Assembly (NCBI RefSeq): GCF_033568475.1
Contig: NC_133123.1
Location: forward strand, 22,678,622-22,742,621
Length of the DNA: 64,000 nucleotides
Reading direction: 5' to 3'
DNA from: Henckelia pumila
Lineage: Eukaryota; Streptophyta; Magnoliopsida; Lamiales; Gesneriaceae
The notes beneath the pieces were generated by a model that saw only the letters and a list, made by a program, of their open reading frames with translations, had not been told where the DNA came from and ran no database searches. The position numbers were made by a program, and so were the translations under genes. Positions 13,580 to 24,691 of the stretch are shown here, piece by piece. The stretch's first letter is position 1; the number at the start of each line of letters is the position of its first letter.

Positions 13580-16507
13580 CTGCGAGATGGTTAATGAGCT
13601 GCTGAAGTAAGACGATTTGAGGCTTGAGTTTCATGTTGAGTGCGCAAAATATTCTAAGATAGGCTTGCCAAGGTATTGAGTTGCCGAGAAAGTCCTTGAA
13701 AATTTGATTGTACTGATGTATGGAAGGAATGAACAAATTCACTCAAGTGGTCAACTTTTGTCTCCAGAAACTGATGAGAATTTTGCAGTTGAGACAATGA
13801 TCTTGTCAGCTGACTTGAATCCAATAGGACTTTGTCCAATAGTGCAAGTTTTTCTTGAAGTTTAACTAGTTCTGCACTCATTGACTGTTTCAAAAAAGAG
13901 ATGTTGATGTTGGTTGCTTGTTGATTTTTCTTGAGACCAGTGACAGTCTTAGATATAGCATAGACAGAAGTTTCGATCTGAGAGATCACCTGATACCAAT
14001 CATCATCATAAGTTGATGTGGGAGATGGAGTTCCTTTACCGCTGGATGAAAGATTTTCCTTGATAAAGTCTATCTTCTGTCCTTTAGGAGGAGATGAAGG
14101 TGTAGTTGAGATCATCTCAATTTCTTCTTTTCCTTTGGGCTGATGAGATGATGATCCAGGGGCCGAATGAACAACCATGGTTAGATTTTGAGACAAAGTC
14201 TCAATCTCAATAGCTTTATCATCAATAGATGAATCTTTGGCGATTTGTGCATGCGTTGGTGATTCATGTACTGATTCTTGCAGCTGGTCATCAGTGATAA
14301 GAGATAGTGTGACTGATGGATCATCAGTTGGACTGGATGACTGAGGTACTTCTTTTCTAAGAGAATTTGATGGAGCAGGAATGTCATCAATTTGAGATGG
14401 AATCTCCAAAGTTACTGATTCTTTCAGAGCTTGTTCAGTAGGAGTTGGAGAAGGTAACTCATCTATCTGAGAAGTTTGCTGTTCTGTGGATTCCATATGA
14501 GACAAAGTTAATGTCTCATCTTCATTGTCAATAATTGGAGAAGGTGGTGCTTTCATAGTGATTGGTTGAGGTTCTTCAGGTTCTTCTTAAAGAGAGAGTG
14601 AAGATACAATTTCTCCTATAGATGTGTCTGTTACGAGAGAAAGTTGTTGATTATCATCTTCAATGTGAGAAATTACTTCATCAATGTTCATTAATTGCAG
14701 TTCAGGTCTGCGCCTGAAATGTGAAGTTGCTGCTCAATAGATGTATCTGTTGTATTGTGAGCAACTGAAGTTTCTTTCTGAAGTTCTTCAAACACCTGAT
14801 CAATTGAATGGTTGGAAGATTCAGTAGTAGAGTGACCTTTTTTGCTTTTCTTGTGTTTTGATCGGGACTTGGAATGAGATTTTTGTTTCTTCCAAACAAA
14901 GGATTCTGGAATTTCCAAAGATTGATCAGTCTCCCAAAGCTGTACTCCCATTTGTATATTGATGAGATCAGTTTGAAGTTGAGTAAAAATGGATCGATCT
15001 TCATAAGAGGTTCTGGCACGTGTATCATAGTTCCTTTGAAAGTCATCAACAAATTCACTCAGTTTCTTGATCCTCAAAAGATCATAGAAGTATTTTATTC
15101 TTGTCAAGGTTTCTTGAATGTTGGCAGTCTTGACTACCCTCAACACGATTTCTTCAAGTTTGACAAATTTAGACAACTCATTTTTTTTTTGTAAGATGTC
15201 TGGCCAATGTAGAGGTCCTGTATTTGTGCCAAGTATAAAAAATTTCATCAGTGCGCTTCTTAGCATATTCAAGTACTTCATCCATGGTCAAGTCAATTTG
15301 AAGTTGAATGACATTGGATGGCCTGTCAGGATTTGAGGAAGATGCAATTTGAGAACTTTTTGTTGCCAAGTCCAGGCCTGAATGAGTGTATTCAACAAGT
15401 TGTTTTGAACATAAAACACCGATTGGTATAGCTTAAGGCAAAATTATGATCGGTGAGATAAATTGCAAATGAGCCTTCTGAGTTTTAACAAATGTTTCCA
15501 AGTCTTCATTTGATGGAGTTTCTTGAGAAGGTTGGAGACTCTGAATTGGTTCAACCATCATGGGTTGTTTTCCCTTGAAATCAGTTTTGGCTTTTAGCTC
15601 TTCAACTGTTTCATAAAAGGAGTGTGTGTCTTCAGTTGAGGTCGCGTCCATCTTGTTAGGAATCACAGAGATGATCGGTTTAGATGGAGATGAAATAATC
15701 TTTGTCTGTAGAGTTCTTGTCCGCTTGGTTTGGGGCTTCTTCACAATTTCTTCACTATCAGTTTCCTCACTGTCATATATAACAAAATTTCTCTTCTTTT
15801 TGGCTGGTTTCTTGACTGGTGTTTTGTGTACTTTTGCAATTACTAAATCAATTGATTCCCTGGAGTGAAATTTGGTCAGATATTCAACATTCAGGACTCG
15901 GAGCTTGTGCAGTTGAGAATATGCTTGAAGAGTAACTCCTAGAGTTTCAAGGAGTTGACTGGCTTGCAGTATATATCCAAAGGATTGCTTTGTGGGAGTC
16001 ATCATTTGAACAAAAATATTGAATAGAATTTTACTCCAATTGATCTTCACACCTTTTATGATAGCAGTCATCACCTTGAATTTTTCGACAGTTAATCTGG
16101 CGAAGGACCCTACTTTTTCCAATATACTCTTAGCAACAATATCAGTTAGCATTTGATATTCAGGCTTCAAGTCTCTTTTGAATCCAGACAGAGATATCGG
16201 TTGACTTGAGGCAGAAAATGTACTTTGCATTTCAGTGATATCAGCAGTTGATATAGCATTGAAGTCAGTAGTACCTGAAGTAGGTAAACTAAAAGTGTTG
16301 GCAAAGAATTTTGAGCGTACAGTAGTGATATAATGACACCAATTCCGTTTGATAGATATTCAGAGTTTTGATATCCAAAAAGGATCGAAGCCCATATTGT
16401 TCAAGAGCTGTGCAAATCTCGGTTATGTCTGGTTTATCCATCCCATGTAGAGATTCAAAGTCAACGGCGAGAACATTGAGAATGTAAACTGCAGATGAAG
16501 TAGTCAT
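13580..16507 (-). pseudogene. Env-like region of the Sirevirus, frameshifted
   Basis: Successive minus frames (16507-16289, 16230-15433, 15369-15178, 15281-14691, 14556-13654, then a shifted 13742-13580 tail) form one decayed reading region of roughly 900-1000 residues. The N-terminal part begins MTTSSAVYILN and resembles the env-like or plant-transposon proteins found in Lamiales Sireviruses. A middle basic stretch (KKPAKKKR) is followed by acidic and serine-rich sequence, then a long Ser/Thr/Pro/Glu-rich linker and a heptad-rich, probably coiled-coil C-terminus (around 13660-13900). Breaks include a shift in the T10 run at 15181-15190 and a TAA near 14587. No convincing signal peptide or membrane span is visible, so a true envelope role is doubtful. 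It lies between RNase H and the 3' LTR, where Sirevirus env-like frames are known to sit. Confidence 0.7.
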
Positions 16508-16721
16508 TGAAGTAGTTTCTGTGGATCAATAGAGAAATTCAAATGAAATTAGTATAGGCTTAGGGTTTACGATAAACTGAAATGGTGGTATGATGTGTGA
16601 CTTGGTCAATACGACAAGTGAGTGACGTGGCACACATAAAAGTTCGAATTTCAAAATGAATAGTACATTAAAGTGGGAGATAGTACGCATATTTCTTTCT
16701 AAAAATACTACTAATTTTGAC

Positions 16722-16730
16722 TATAAATAA
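16722..16730 (+). promoter_or_regulatory. TATA box of antisense ORF A
   Basis: TATAAATAA on the plus strand, inside the Sirevirus but opposite to its coding direction. It lies 59 bases upstream of the ATG at 16781; an ATG at 16730 overlaps the box and would precede the expected start site. Confidence 0.5.
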
Positions 16731-16780
16731 TGAGCTACAGTATGATAAACAATTCCATAATTTCAGTTGTGCAGAAAAAT

Positions 16781-17170
16781 ATGAGTAACAACACTCTCTT
16801 GTTCGGTTTTGGTCAAAGTCCATATGTGGCATGTGAAGCATGCAGAGAGAGTTACTTTGAGGCTGAAAAGAAGAAGATAGAGGAGAGGGTGTATGAAAAA
16901 GTGATGAAGGTTTGGTTGAAGTTAGAAGAACTCCACATGTATCATCATGCTCAGTTTCCTCCAAGGAAATTTGAAGATGCGAAGGAGATAGCTCAAAGAG
17001 AAATGTTCTACATGATAGCACTGGACACATTTGAACCCAGAGACATTTTTAAGGATAAAAATATTCTCAATATGATGCTTAGAAAAGAGTACATCACACT
17101 GGTTCGCCTTGCATCAGATGAGCTTATGGATCCTTCAGTTGCCCCTCTTCGAGTATGGGTGATGAACTGA
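16781..17170 (+). CDS. Antisense ORF A carried by the Sirevirus
   Basis: An uninterrupted plus-strand frame of 129 codons from ATG 16781 (the frame stays open back to an ATG at 16730, which overlaps the TATA box). The protein is rich in Glu, Lys, Leu and Met and looks helical: it starts MSNNTLLFGFGQ, has a CEAC pair near residue 17, a charged helix (EKKKIEERVYEKVMKVWLKL), and a C-terminal LRKEYITLVRLASDEL segment ending in VWVMN. I recognise no domain. It is antisense to the element, between the env-like start (16507) and pol (ending 18235). A minus frame covers the same bases but is Ser/Cys-rich and has no sensible start. That it remains open while gag-pol is broken many times suggests either recent function or chance. 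Function unknown. Confidence 0.55.
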   Translation: MSNNTLLFGFGQSPYVACEACRESYFEAEKKKIEERVYEKVMKVWLKLEELHMYHHAQFPPRKFEDAKEIAQREMFYMIALDTFEPRDIFKDKNILNMMLRKEYITLVRLASDELMDPSVAPLRVWVMN

Positions 17171-17451
17171 AGTTTTGAAATTTTTCTTATGATAAGGAAT
17201 ATTAAACAAATGTAATTGTAGTTTAGCTTTCTATGAATAAAATAAAAGATGTTACTAAACTGAGTATGTGTATGAACTTTTTACTAAGACTAGTTCAGTT
17301 TAGTTTATTAAGTATACTAGAAGATAAACTGCAATACAAAAGAAAAATATCACGAATATCGAAGACATCAGGTAATTAATACATGCGATCAAGTTTCAGA
17401 GATTTTATCATAAAAGATGTCGTATTTTCGTGAAATACACGTAAGTGACTC

Positions 17452-17454
<3 letters not shown>

Positions 17455-17491
<37 letters not shown>
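17455..17491. repeat. (AT)n tract between the antisense ORFs
   Basis: An AT dinucleotide run just upstream of the TATA box of antisense ORF B. Confidence 0.95.
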
Positions 17492-17493
<2 letters not shown>

Positions 17494-17553
17494 AAAATAT
17501 ATATTAAAAATGAATTAAATGCAAGCAACGCTTCGATGTCTGATATTCTGCAC

Positions 17554-17559
17554 TATAAG
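17554..17559 (+). promoter_or_regulatory. TATA box of antisense ORF B
   Basis: TATAAG in the context CACTATAAGAAGG, 60 bases before the ATG at 17614. The spacing is almost identical to that of ORF A (59 bases). Confidence 0.45.
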
Positions 17560-17613
17560 AAGGAGACGAAGTTAGATCATTTAAGTATCAAGCAAACACG
17601 AAACAATAAAAAA

Positions 17614-17952
17614 ATGGAGAGTTGAATAATAGCCCATGAAAACTTCGTGGAAGAAAAGATTGCTCGTCTTCAAGCAAAACTCGTTCGTATGCAGTTTCGA
17701 GGGTTGGAAGCCCTCAGTCTTGTGGAGAGGCGTCTTCTTAATAAATACAAGCAGGTGTTGGGAATCAACGACCCTGCTTATGTCCTCGACCGAGAGGGCA
17801 TAAAGCTGCTATTCCTGAAGAAGGAGTTGAGGGTGGTGACCCTTCTCCATGGCTTGGAGGAGCTGGAGGATGGTCCACTGGAGGAGCATCTGTTCCTCTG
17901 GAAACTAGCTGTGGAGTGTGAAATAAATATTGTAAAGGGCGTTTATAATTAA
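17614..17952 (+). pseudogene. Antisense ORF B carried by the Sirevirus, early stop
   Basis: ATG 17614 sits in an A-rich context (AAAAAAATGG) and is followed by a TGA at codon 4 (17623-17625); the same frame then stays open for 109 codons to 17952. The open part contains VEEKIARLQAKLVRMQ, then an alternating charged/hydrophobic helical stretch, LKKELRVVTLL, EELEDG, and LFLWKLAVECEIN. G+C is clearly higher than in the flanking DNA. By eye the region with LKKEL...L...EEL.D...LW lines up weakly with LRKEY...L...DEL.D...VW in ORF A, so the two may be diverged tandem paralogues. The early stop makes this copy probably null unless a later non-ATG start is used. No domain recognised. Confidence 0.5.
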
Positions 17953-18234
17953 TTAAATATTCTCCTTTTGTTTTATATTGTGTTATATGATATCTGTGAT
18001 GCGTCTTAGAGGTAAACTACAAAAAGATAAACAAAATAAGATAACAATATTTCCCCTTAATATATGCTTAAACAGAATTTAAACAGATAAAGAATTTTAA
18101 ATCAACTTGGATATATATAATGAAATATCTCGGATGAAATAAAAAAATATCAGTTTAATGGTTTGAGAAAAATTCAGTTTAGGTCAAGCGAAACTGTTAG
18201 AAAATTTGCAAAGCATAAACTAATCGATGTAAAT

Positions 18235-20257
18235 TTAAGTCAATTCAATGAGCCCTAAAATATTTCGAAAGTAAGAAAACTTAGACTCTGGGAGTGATTT
18301 GGTGAAGATGTCAGCAGTTTTTCTGCTCCGTTGATATATGCTCCAGTTGAATATTCTTCTTGAGTGCATGATCACGGATAAAATGATGTCTAACTTTGAT
18401 ATGCTTTGTTCTTGAATGAAAAATAGGGTTGTAAGTTATTGAAATGATACTGGTGTTATCACAATATATAGGTGATTCTTGTTCTTCAATTCCATAATCC
18501 CTTAATTGTTGTTGAATCCAGAGCAGTTGAGCACAACAACTGCCTGCAGCTAGGTACTCAGCTTCAGTTGTAGAAGTAGCAATGGATGTTTTTTTCTTGC
18601 TAAACCATGAGATTAGTCTATCCCCAAGTAATTGACATGATCTACTTGTACTTTTTCTATCCAGCTTACATCCAGCATAGTCAGCATCTGAGTATCCAAC
18701 TAGATTGAAGGATTTATGCTTAGCATACCACAGACCAATATTCTGAGTTCCTTTAAGATACTTTAGTATCCTCTTGGCATTTATGAAGTGGGACTGCTTT
18801 GGATTAGACTGAAATCTAGCACATAAGCAAACTGCAAACACAATGTCAGGTCTACTAGCTGTTAAATACAGTAGAGATCCAATAAGTCCTCGATACATCG
18901 TTGCATCGACTGGTATTCCCCCTTCGCCTTTGTCAAGTTTAATAGATGCACCCATTGGGAGTAGTTGCAACTGTGCAGTTTTCCATTCCAAACTTTTTGA
19001 TTAGTTCTTTGGTGTATTTAGTTTGTCTTATGAGTGTCCCATTTTCCATTTGTCGAACTTGCAACCCAAGAAAGAAATTCAGTTCACCCATCATGCTCAT
19101 CTCGAATTTTTCCTGCATTAACTTAGAAAATCTTGTGCATAGTTTGGGGTTAGTTGACCCAAAGATAATATAATCCACATAAATTTGTACCGGTAGTGTG
19201 TGATCACCTTTTGTGAATTTAAATAAAGTTTTATCAACTGTGCCTATAGTAAATTCGTGTTCAAAAATAAATTTGGTTAAGGTGTCAAACCAAGCTCTAG
19301 GAGCCTGTGTCAGTCCATATAGAGCTTTGTTTAGATGATAAACATGGTCTGGAAACTGATGATTTGTGAAACCAGGTGGTTGTTCAACAAATACCTCCTC
19401 TTGAAGTTTGCCATTTAAGAAAGCACTTTTGATATGCAGTTGATAAACTTTGAAGTCTTTGAAGGATGCATACACAAGAATATTCTTATGGCTTCCAGTC
19501 TAGCTACTGGTGCATAAGTTTCATCATAGTCAATTCCTTCCTCTTGCCTATAACCTTGAGCTACTAGTCTTGCTTTATTTCTGACTACAGTTCCTTCTTC
19601 ATTGAGTTTGTTTCTGAAGACCCAACGAGTGCCAATGGCTGACTGGTGTGATGGTCTTGGAAAAAGATCCGAGACCGAGTTTCTAGTAAACTGATTTAAT
19701 TCTTCTTGCATAGTCTCTATCCAACAGCTGTCAGCTAGTGCATCTTCAATTTTTTTTGGCTCTTCTTGAGATATAAAGGCTGAATGAAGAAGTTCTTTAA
19801 TCATTTGCCCTTGAGTACTTAGTGGTGCTATAGGATTACCTATCACCAAACTGAGTGGATGCTTCTTGGACCATTTGAGTCTAGAATTAGGCTGATTCTC
19901 ATTGTTCACATGTGTCTCTAGATCTTGATTAGTCATGTTATCTTGTTCAAGCTCTGTGCCTTCAATGTGTGTGTGATGTTCTTGAGTCTCATGTTGCTGC
20001 TCTTAATTATTCACAACTGGGTGAGTTTGGTGGATATCAACTGATTGATTAATGTTATGACCTTCGACTGCTGGTTTCACTAGTTCAGGTTCAGGAGTTT
20101 GAAGTGTTCTGATGGGTGGTGAAAAGTTATCTTCACTGTCATCTTCACTGTTATTTACACCGTCATTGTCCAATTGAATTTCCTGAAATGGATCTGAGAT
20201 TTGATGAGCATTAGTTGGAATGTCAGTAGTTAAATCCTCATCAAATATGACATGAAC
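18235..20257 (-). pseudogene. Sirevirus pol, RT and RNase H part
   Basis: Reading leftward: an acidic linker (20281-20003), the RT start with [22 protein letters not shown] and [11 protein letters not shown] (to 19430), RT palm ([18 protein letters not shown]), then RNase H with YSDADYAGC, TEAEYLA and CDNTS, ending at a TAA at 18235. It is broken: the first RT catalytic Asp is His ([10 protein letters not shown], near 19425), the second motif reads YVDY instead of YVDD (near 19175), frames change around 19450 and 18950, and a run of five A residues near 18332 shifts the frame before the FTKSLPESKF tail. The RT would be inactive. The upstream end is cut by the nested solo LTR at 20258. Confidence 0.9.
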
Positions 20258-21571
20258 TGTAGAGACCCTTACCGAGATCACCTACTAATCATAACTTAGA
20301 CATGCAATTAACTTAAACAAACAGTAAACCAGAAATAAACTGCGGAAGCAATAAATGGTATACAATCCCAAGGAAAGGAATCTGCAAATACCCAAATAAT
20401 TTATACAACCAAATCGAATACTGTATCAACCCAATACAAATAAGAATAAACCCTAGGCAAAGCTCCAACTGGCCATCCGTTGCCTAGCCCCCCTTGGATC
20501 CACCTGCCTCATCCAATCGCAAACCTGCCCCATGGAAAAGGGTGTCCAGAAACACAGAGCATGAGACATGAGCATAAAACGCTCAACATGAGAGTATGAG
20601 TATACATGAATGCAAGTGTACCGCCTACTGACTAGAGGTCAAGAATCAGATAACAAAGATAGACCGGGCCCTGGTATGTAGCACGCTGTACCGTCGCTTC
20701 AGGAGGTGACTCATATATCTAAATACCAGTGGATACGGGACTCAAATCGATAGAAGTCCATCCACTAATAGGATAGGGTAAAACCCTACTAACAGACATC
20801 TCAAAAGAGATAGCTCAAGATGCAAATGTATGCAGCATAAAATCATGTCATATAAATCATGCAGTCACATAATACATGCATACTCAGTCAGGATATTTCG
20901 AACAGTACTTTCGTACCTCAAATAGTGGGCAAGCTCTACCAGCTCTAAGTCCATGCCTATAATTCGCGCTACAAAGCCAAATGATACTAATATCATTAAA
21001 GTGCTCTAAAAGCCTTAACTGAGTTATTGCATACTCCTAAATATTTTTAGAAATCAAAAGCTATACCTTCGTCCGTCGTTAGCCATTTGATGTCAATTGC
21101 CTCAAAACTAGGTCACAGCTCCGCTACGACGCTTGGACCTCTATGCCACTTCCGAGTTCCCAACGGAACGCCTATAAAGCCCTAGATCTAAGCTGTAAGA
21201 CCAAGGAATCGAGAGATGAGAGGTGATTGGTGCGTCTGAAAGTGAATCTCGGCACCCCTATTTATAGACAAAGTTCGGGCTGTCCAAACCCCACTTCGGA
21301 GCCTTCAAACACTTCGGAGCGTCCGATGTCCCATCAACACGTTAGCCGTGATGTCATCTTGCTGACGTAAGCAATGACGTAATACTGGACTCCGATCGGA
21401 CCGTCCGAACCTGCCGACGGAGCGTCTGAACACGTTCAGAGCCTCCGATCCTGGCTTCGGATCGTCCGATCACGTTCGGAGCCTCCGATCCTCCATTTCG
21501 GAGCCTCAGAACTAAAGTTTAGCAAATGCGATTAGTTCCTTAATATTTTTAATTTGTTACGGGCTACTACA
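20258..21571 (-). mobile_element. Solo LTR nested in the Sirevirus pol gene
   Basis: Begins TGTAGAGACCC and ends GGGCTACTACA on the plus strand, flanked on both sides by TGAAC (20253-20257 and 21572-21576), a perfect 5-bp target duplication. There is no internal coding region, so only an LTR remains, presumably after recombination between two LTRs. On the minus strand a TATA-like CTATAAATAGGGG lies at about 21248-21260, which sets the likely orientation. The TGTAGTAGCCC start and GGGTCTCTACA end on that strand are typical of Gypsy (Tekay/Del-like) LTRs; the lineage is inferred. The U3 part holds repeated TCGGAGC(C/G)TCCGA units at 21290-21515. Confidence 0.9.
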
Positions 21572-21576
21572 TGAAC

Positions 21577-22640
21577 TGATTCTTCAACATTTAAAGTTTT
21601 TTTGTTGAAAACTCTATACGCTTTGCTAATTTAAGTGTATCCCAGAAATATACCCTCATTTGAATTTGCATCAAATGCAGTCAGATGACTTTTACCATCG
21701 TTGTGCATGTAGCATTTACTCCCAAAAATCTTAAAGTAGGATACATTAGGTTGTCTGCCATTCCAGATCTCATATGGAGTTTTAAAAAGTTTTTTGCATA
21801 TCATTGATCTGTTCTGAGTGTAGCAAGCAGTGTTCACAACATCTGCCCAAAACCTTTGAGAGACTTTGGAATCGGCTAACATGGTTCTCGCAGCTTCTTT
21901 AAGAGTACGGTTTCTCCTTTCTGCAACACCATTTTTTTGTGGCGTTCTAGCTGCTGAGAATTCATGTTTGATTTCATAATGCTATAAAAATGAAGAGAAA
22001 GTTTTATTGACAAATTCAGTTCCCCTGTCTCTCCTGATTTTGTCAATCTTACTCGATTTTTCGTTAAAGAGTCTTTTAAAAATCTTGATCAGTTGAAAAG
22101 CAATTTGGTCTTTTGATTTTAATAAAATGACCCAGGTAAAACATGAGTAATCATCAATGATGACAAGAGTATACCTCATTCCTCCTAAACTTGTTACTGG
22201 TATTGGACCAAATAAATTCATGTGCAATAGTTCCAAGCATCGGGAAGATGAGTTATAACTTTGTTTTTAAAAGATGATCTAACTTGCTTCCCAAATTGAC
22301 AAGCTGAACATACTTTGTCTTTGGAAAAATCAATTTTAGGCAGTCCTGTTACTAGCCTGAGTTTACTCAGACTGGCAGTGGACTTGAAGTTGAGGTGATT
22401 CAGTCGCTTGTGCCAAATCCAGTTGCGCTTAAAATTGGAAGCTACAAGGCAAACTGGTTTGCTAGACTGAATGTTCCAGCATACTTTATATGTGTTTCCA
22501 CATATGTTTCTCTTTGAGTTGTCACCAAATGTGATAGTTAGACCATGACATTTAATGAGTTCAGATAGTAGTTTATAATTTCCAGTCATGTGTCTTGAAC
22601 ATCCACTGTCTAAATATCATGATTCATATATTTTTTCTTT
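21577..22640 (-). pseudogene. Sirevirus pol, protease and integrase part
   Basis: The protease signature DSGCSRHMTG is at 22610-22581, preceded two codons upstream by an in-frame TGA (22619-22617) at a position that is normally Trp. Next come the GAG-pre-integrase zinc motif (WHKRLNHLNF and VCSACQFGK, around 22430-22280) and the integrase core. The first catalytic Asp is replaced by Asn (LLHMNLFGPI near 22220), the second is present (RDRGTEF near 22025), and the Glu is present (GVAERRNRTLKEAA near 21920). Frame changes occur near 22225 and 21985. The sequence runs to FLGYT and is then interrupted by the solo LTR. Integrase is therefore dead by point change as well as by frameshift. Confidence 0.9.
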
Positions 22641-22689
22641 AGTACCTGTTACCTGCATTCACAAAGTTGATAAATTTTGGTACCCACAT

Positions 22690-24650
22690 CTATTTGGGTC
22701 CACGAGGGATTAATCCTTTAGGAACCCAAACCTGAAATACTTTAACTAGTTTACCAATTTTAGTGTTCCTATAAGTGCGTACTAAATTATGTGCCCTAGA
22801 TTGTGGAGTGTGATGTGCTTGTGATACCATATGTTTTTTTCCTCTTTCAGTATCCTTGAAATTCCTATATCGCTTTTGAACTGGACGTTGATTGTGATTT
22901 TGACCTTGGGTTCCTCTCATAGGATTAGGTTGATATGCGTTAGTCCTTTCAGGACTTTTAGCAGTTTAACTTTAGTCTCCTAAGGAATGAAGCCAATACC
23001 AAATCTTTTTTTGTTCATCTGCTCTATTTGCTGCCAAGTCATTAGGATAGGTTTATCATTTCCATTTTCTCTAACTGCTCGTACAAAGTTTATATACTTG
23101 CCTTTGCACATATTCAGTTTGGGTAGAGTGCTCGATTCACCAGTTTCAACTGTTTTATCATACCCTAGACCAATTTTATCATTCGAAGGTCTTTGTAAAT
23201 CATGCATTTCTGTCAGCGTGCTCGAGGATCTATTCCATGAACTTACTAGATCATCCATCCTTTGTTTTTCTATCATAAGATTCATGAAATTGATCTTGAG
23301 TTGCTCATTCTCAGCCTTAAATTTAGCAATCTATGTTTCAAGACAATTTTTCTCAACTGATTGTTCCCAGTGGGATTCAGTTGAAATATCTTGTAGGTTC
23401 TCTTGCTTTGATTTGACTTCATCAAATGCGAGGGACAGTTTTTGATACTCATTTGCCATGTCATGAAGTGTTGTGATTAGTTCCTCTCTAGTGAACTCTT
23501 CAGAACTAAATTCGAATACATGTTCACTGGTGGAAGCTTGCTCATGGTCATTTGCCATTAGACATTTGACCTCCTCTTCATCATCACTGGAACTGAGGGA
23601 ATAGTTGGATCCTTCTGAATCACTATCTGTTTTCGCTCATTTTGCTTTGCTATCCTATGCAACCAGTACTTTATGTTTCTGTCTCGAAGTGTGTCTGTCA
23701 TCCCTTGAGCTTTTTCTTTTGTGAAAGTTCTTCGGTTTGGGACAGTCAGCTATGAAGTGTCCTGTTTTCCCACATTTGAAGCAACTTCTTGGTTCTTCGA
23801 CTGCATCTTTCTTTTGGAAGTTTCTTCTCTAAGATCCTTCCTGATTTCTTCTGATGAACTTGCCAAACTTCTTCACAAATAAGGACATAGGACAACTGCT
23901 CAGTTGTTCTATTGTTTTTTCTAATTGAGCTGGTGATTCTATCTTGACTGCAGTCAAGGCCTTGGTCAGTTGAGAGGTAGACTGATCTTCCTCTCGAGTT
24001 TGCAACTCAAATTCATAGGCCTTCAAATCTGCAAACAGATCGTGCAGCTCCAGTTTGTTCAAGTCCTTTGATTTCCTCACAGCCATTGTCTTCACATCCC
24101 ATTCTTTGAGAAGGCCTCGAATAACTTTGAGAATGACTTTCCTGTTGGGATATGTCTTTCCTAATCCATTAAGCTCAATAACAATGTTGCTTACTCTCTC
24201 ATCAAATTCTGTCATTGATTCACCAGGTTTCATCCCGATGTTGTCAAACTTTTGAGTAGCAACAGACAGTTTGTTTCTTTAGTCTGTTCATTTCCTTCAC
24301 AGAGTTGAATCAGTTTTTTCCAAATTTCTTTCCCAGTTTCGCACGTCTTGATCTTGCTGAAAGTGTTCTTGTCAAGAGTTTTATACAAGATGTCTTTAGC
24401 CACATTATCAAGATTCGCATTCTTTTTATCTTCAGCAGTCCACTCAATTCTTGGTTTATCAATGTACTGTGGACCACCACCAGAAAGAGCTATAGCAGTA
24501 TTAATTTTGGTGATCGCAAGAGGTCCATCAGTGATAAAAAAATCACATGTCATCATCTAGTGCTGATAGATGTGCTTGCATACGAATCTTCCAATCATCA
24601 AAATATTATTTGGAGAACATAGGAATCTTGCTAAATGAGGTCATTTTCAT
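22690..24650 (-). pseudogene. Sirevirus gag with zinc knuckle and extension
   Basis: The start is ATG at 24650-24648 (MKMTSFSKIPMFSK), 28 bases from the primer site. Two in-frame stops follow within 40 codons, one at the expected Trp before ITDGP. The UBN2-type capsid follows (to 23829), with a frameshift near 24235. The zinc knuckle CFKCGKTGHFIADC (CX2CX4HX4C) lies at 23783-23742. Downstream is a long Glu/Lys/Ser-rich, coiled-coil-prone extension (23558-22980) and a basic Arg/Lys/Gln tail (22920-22690), the extended gag typical of Sireviruses. Gag and pol would be one polyprotein in an intact copy. Confidence 0.88.
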
Positions 24651-24677
24651 ACAGTGTTTAAGAATAAAATAAGAATC

Positions 24678-24689
24678 GCTCTGATACCA
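24678..24689 (-). other. Primer binding site, initiator-Met tRNA
   Basis: On the minus strand this reads TGGTATCAGAGC, exactly complementary to the 3' end of plant initiator methionine tRNA. It is two bases inside the 5' LTR, as expected for a Copia element. Confidence 0.95.
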
Positions 24690-24691
24690 CT

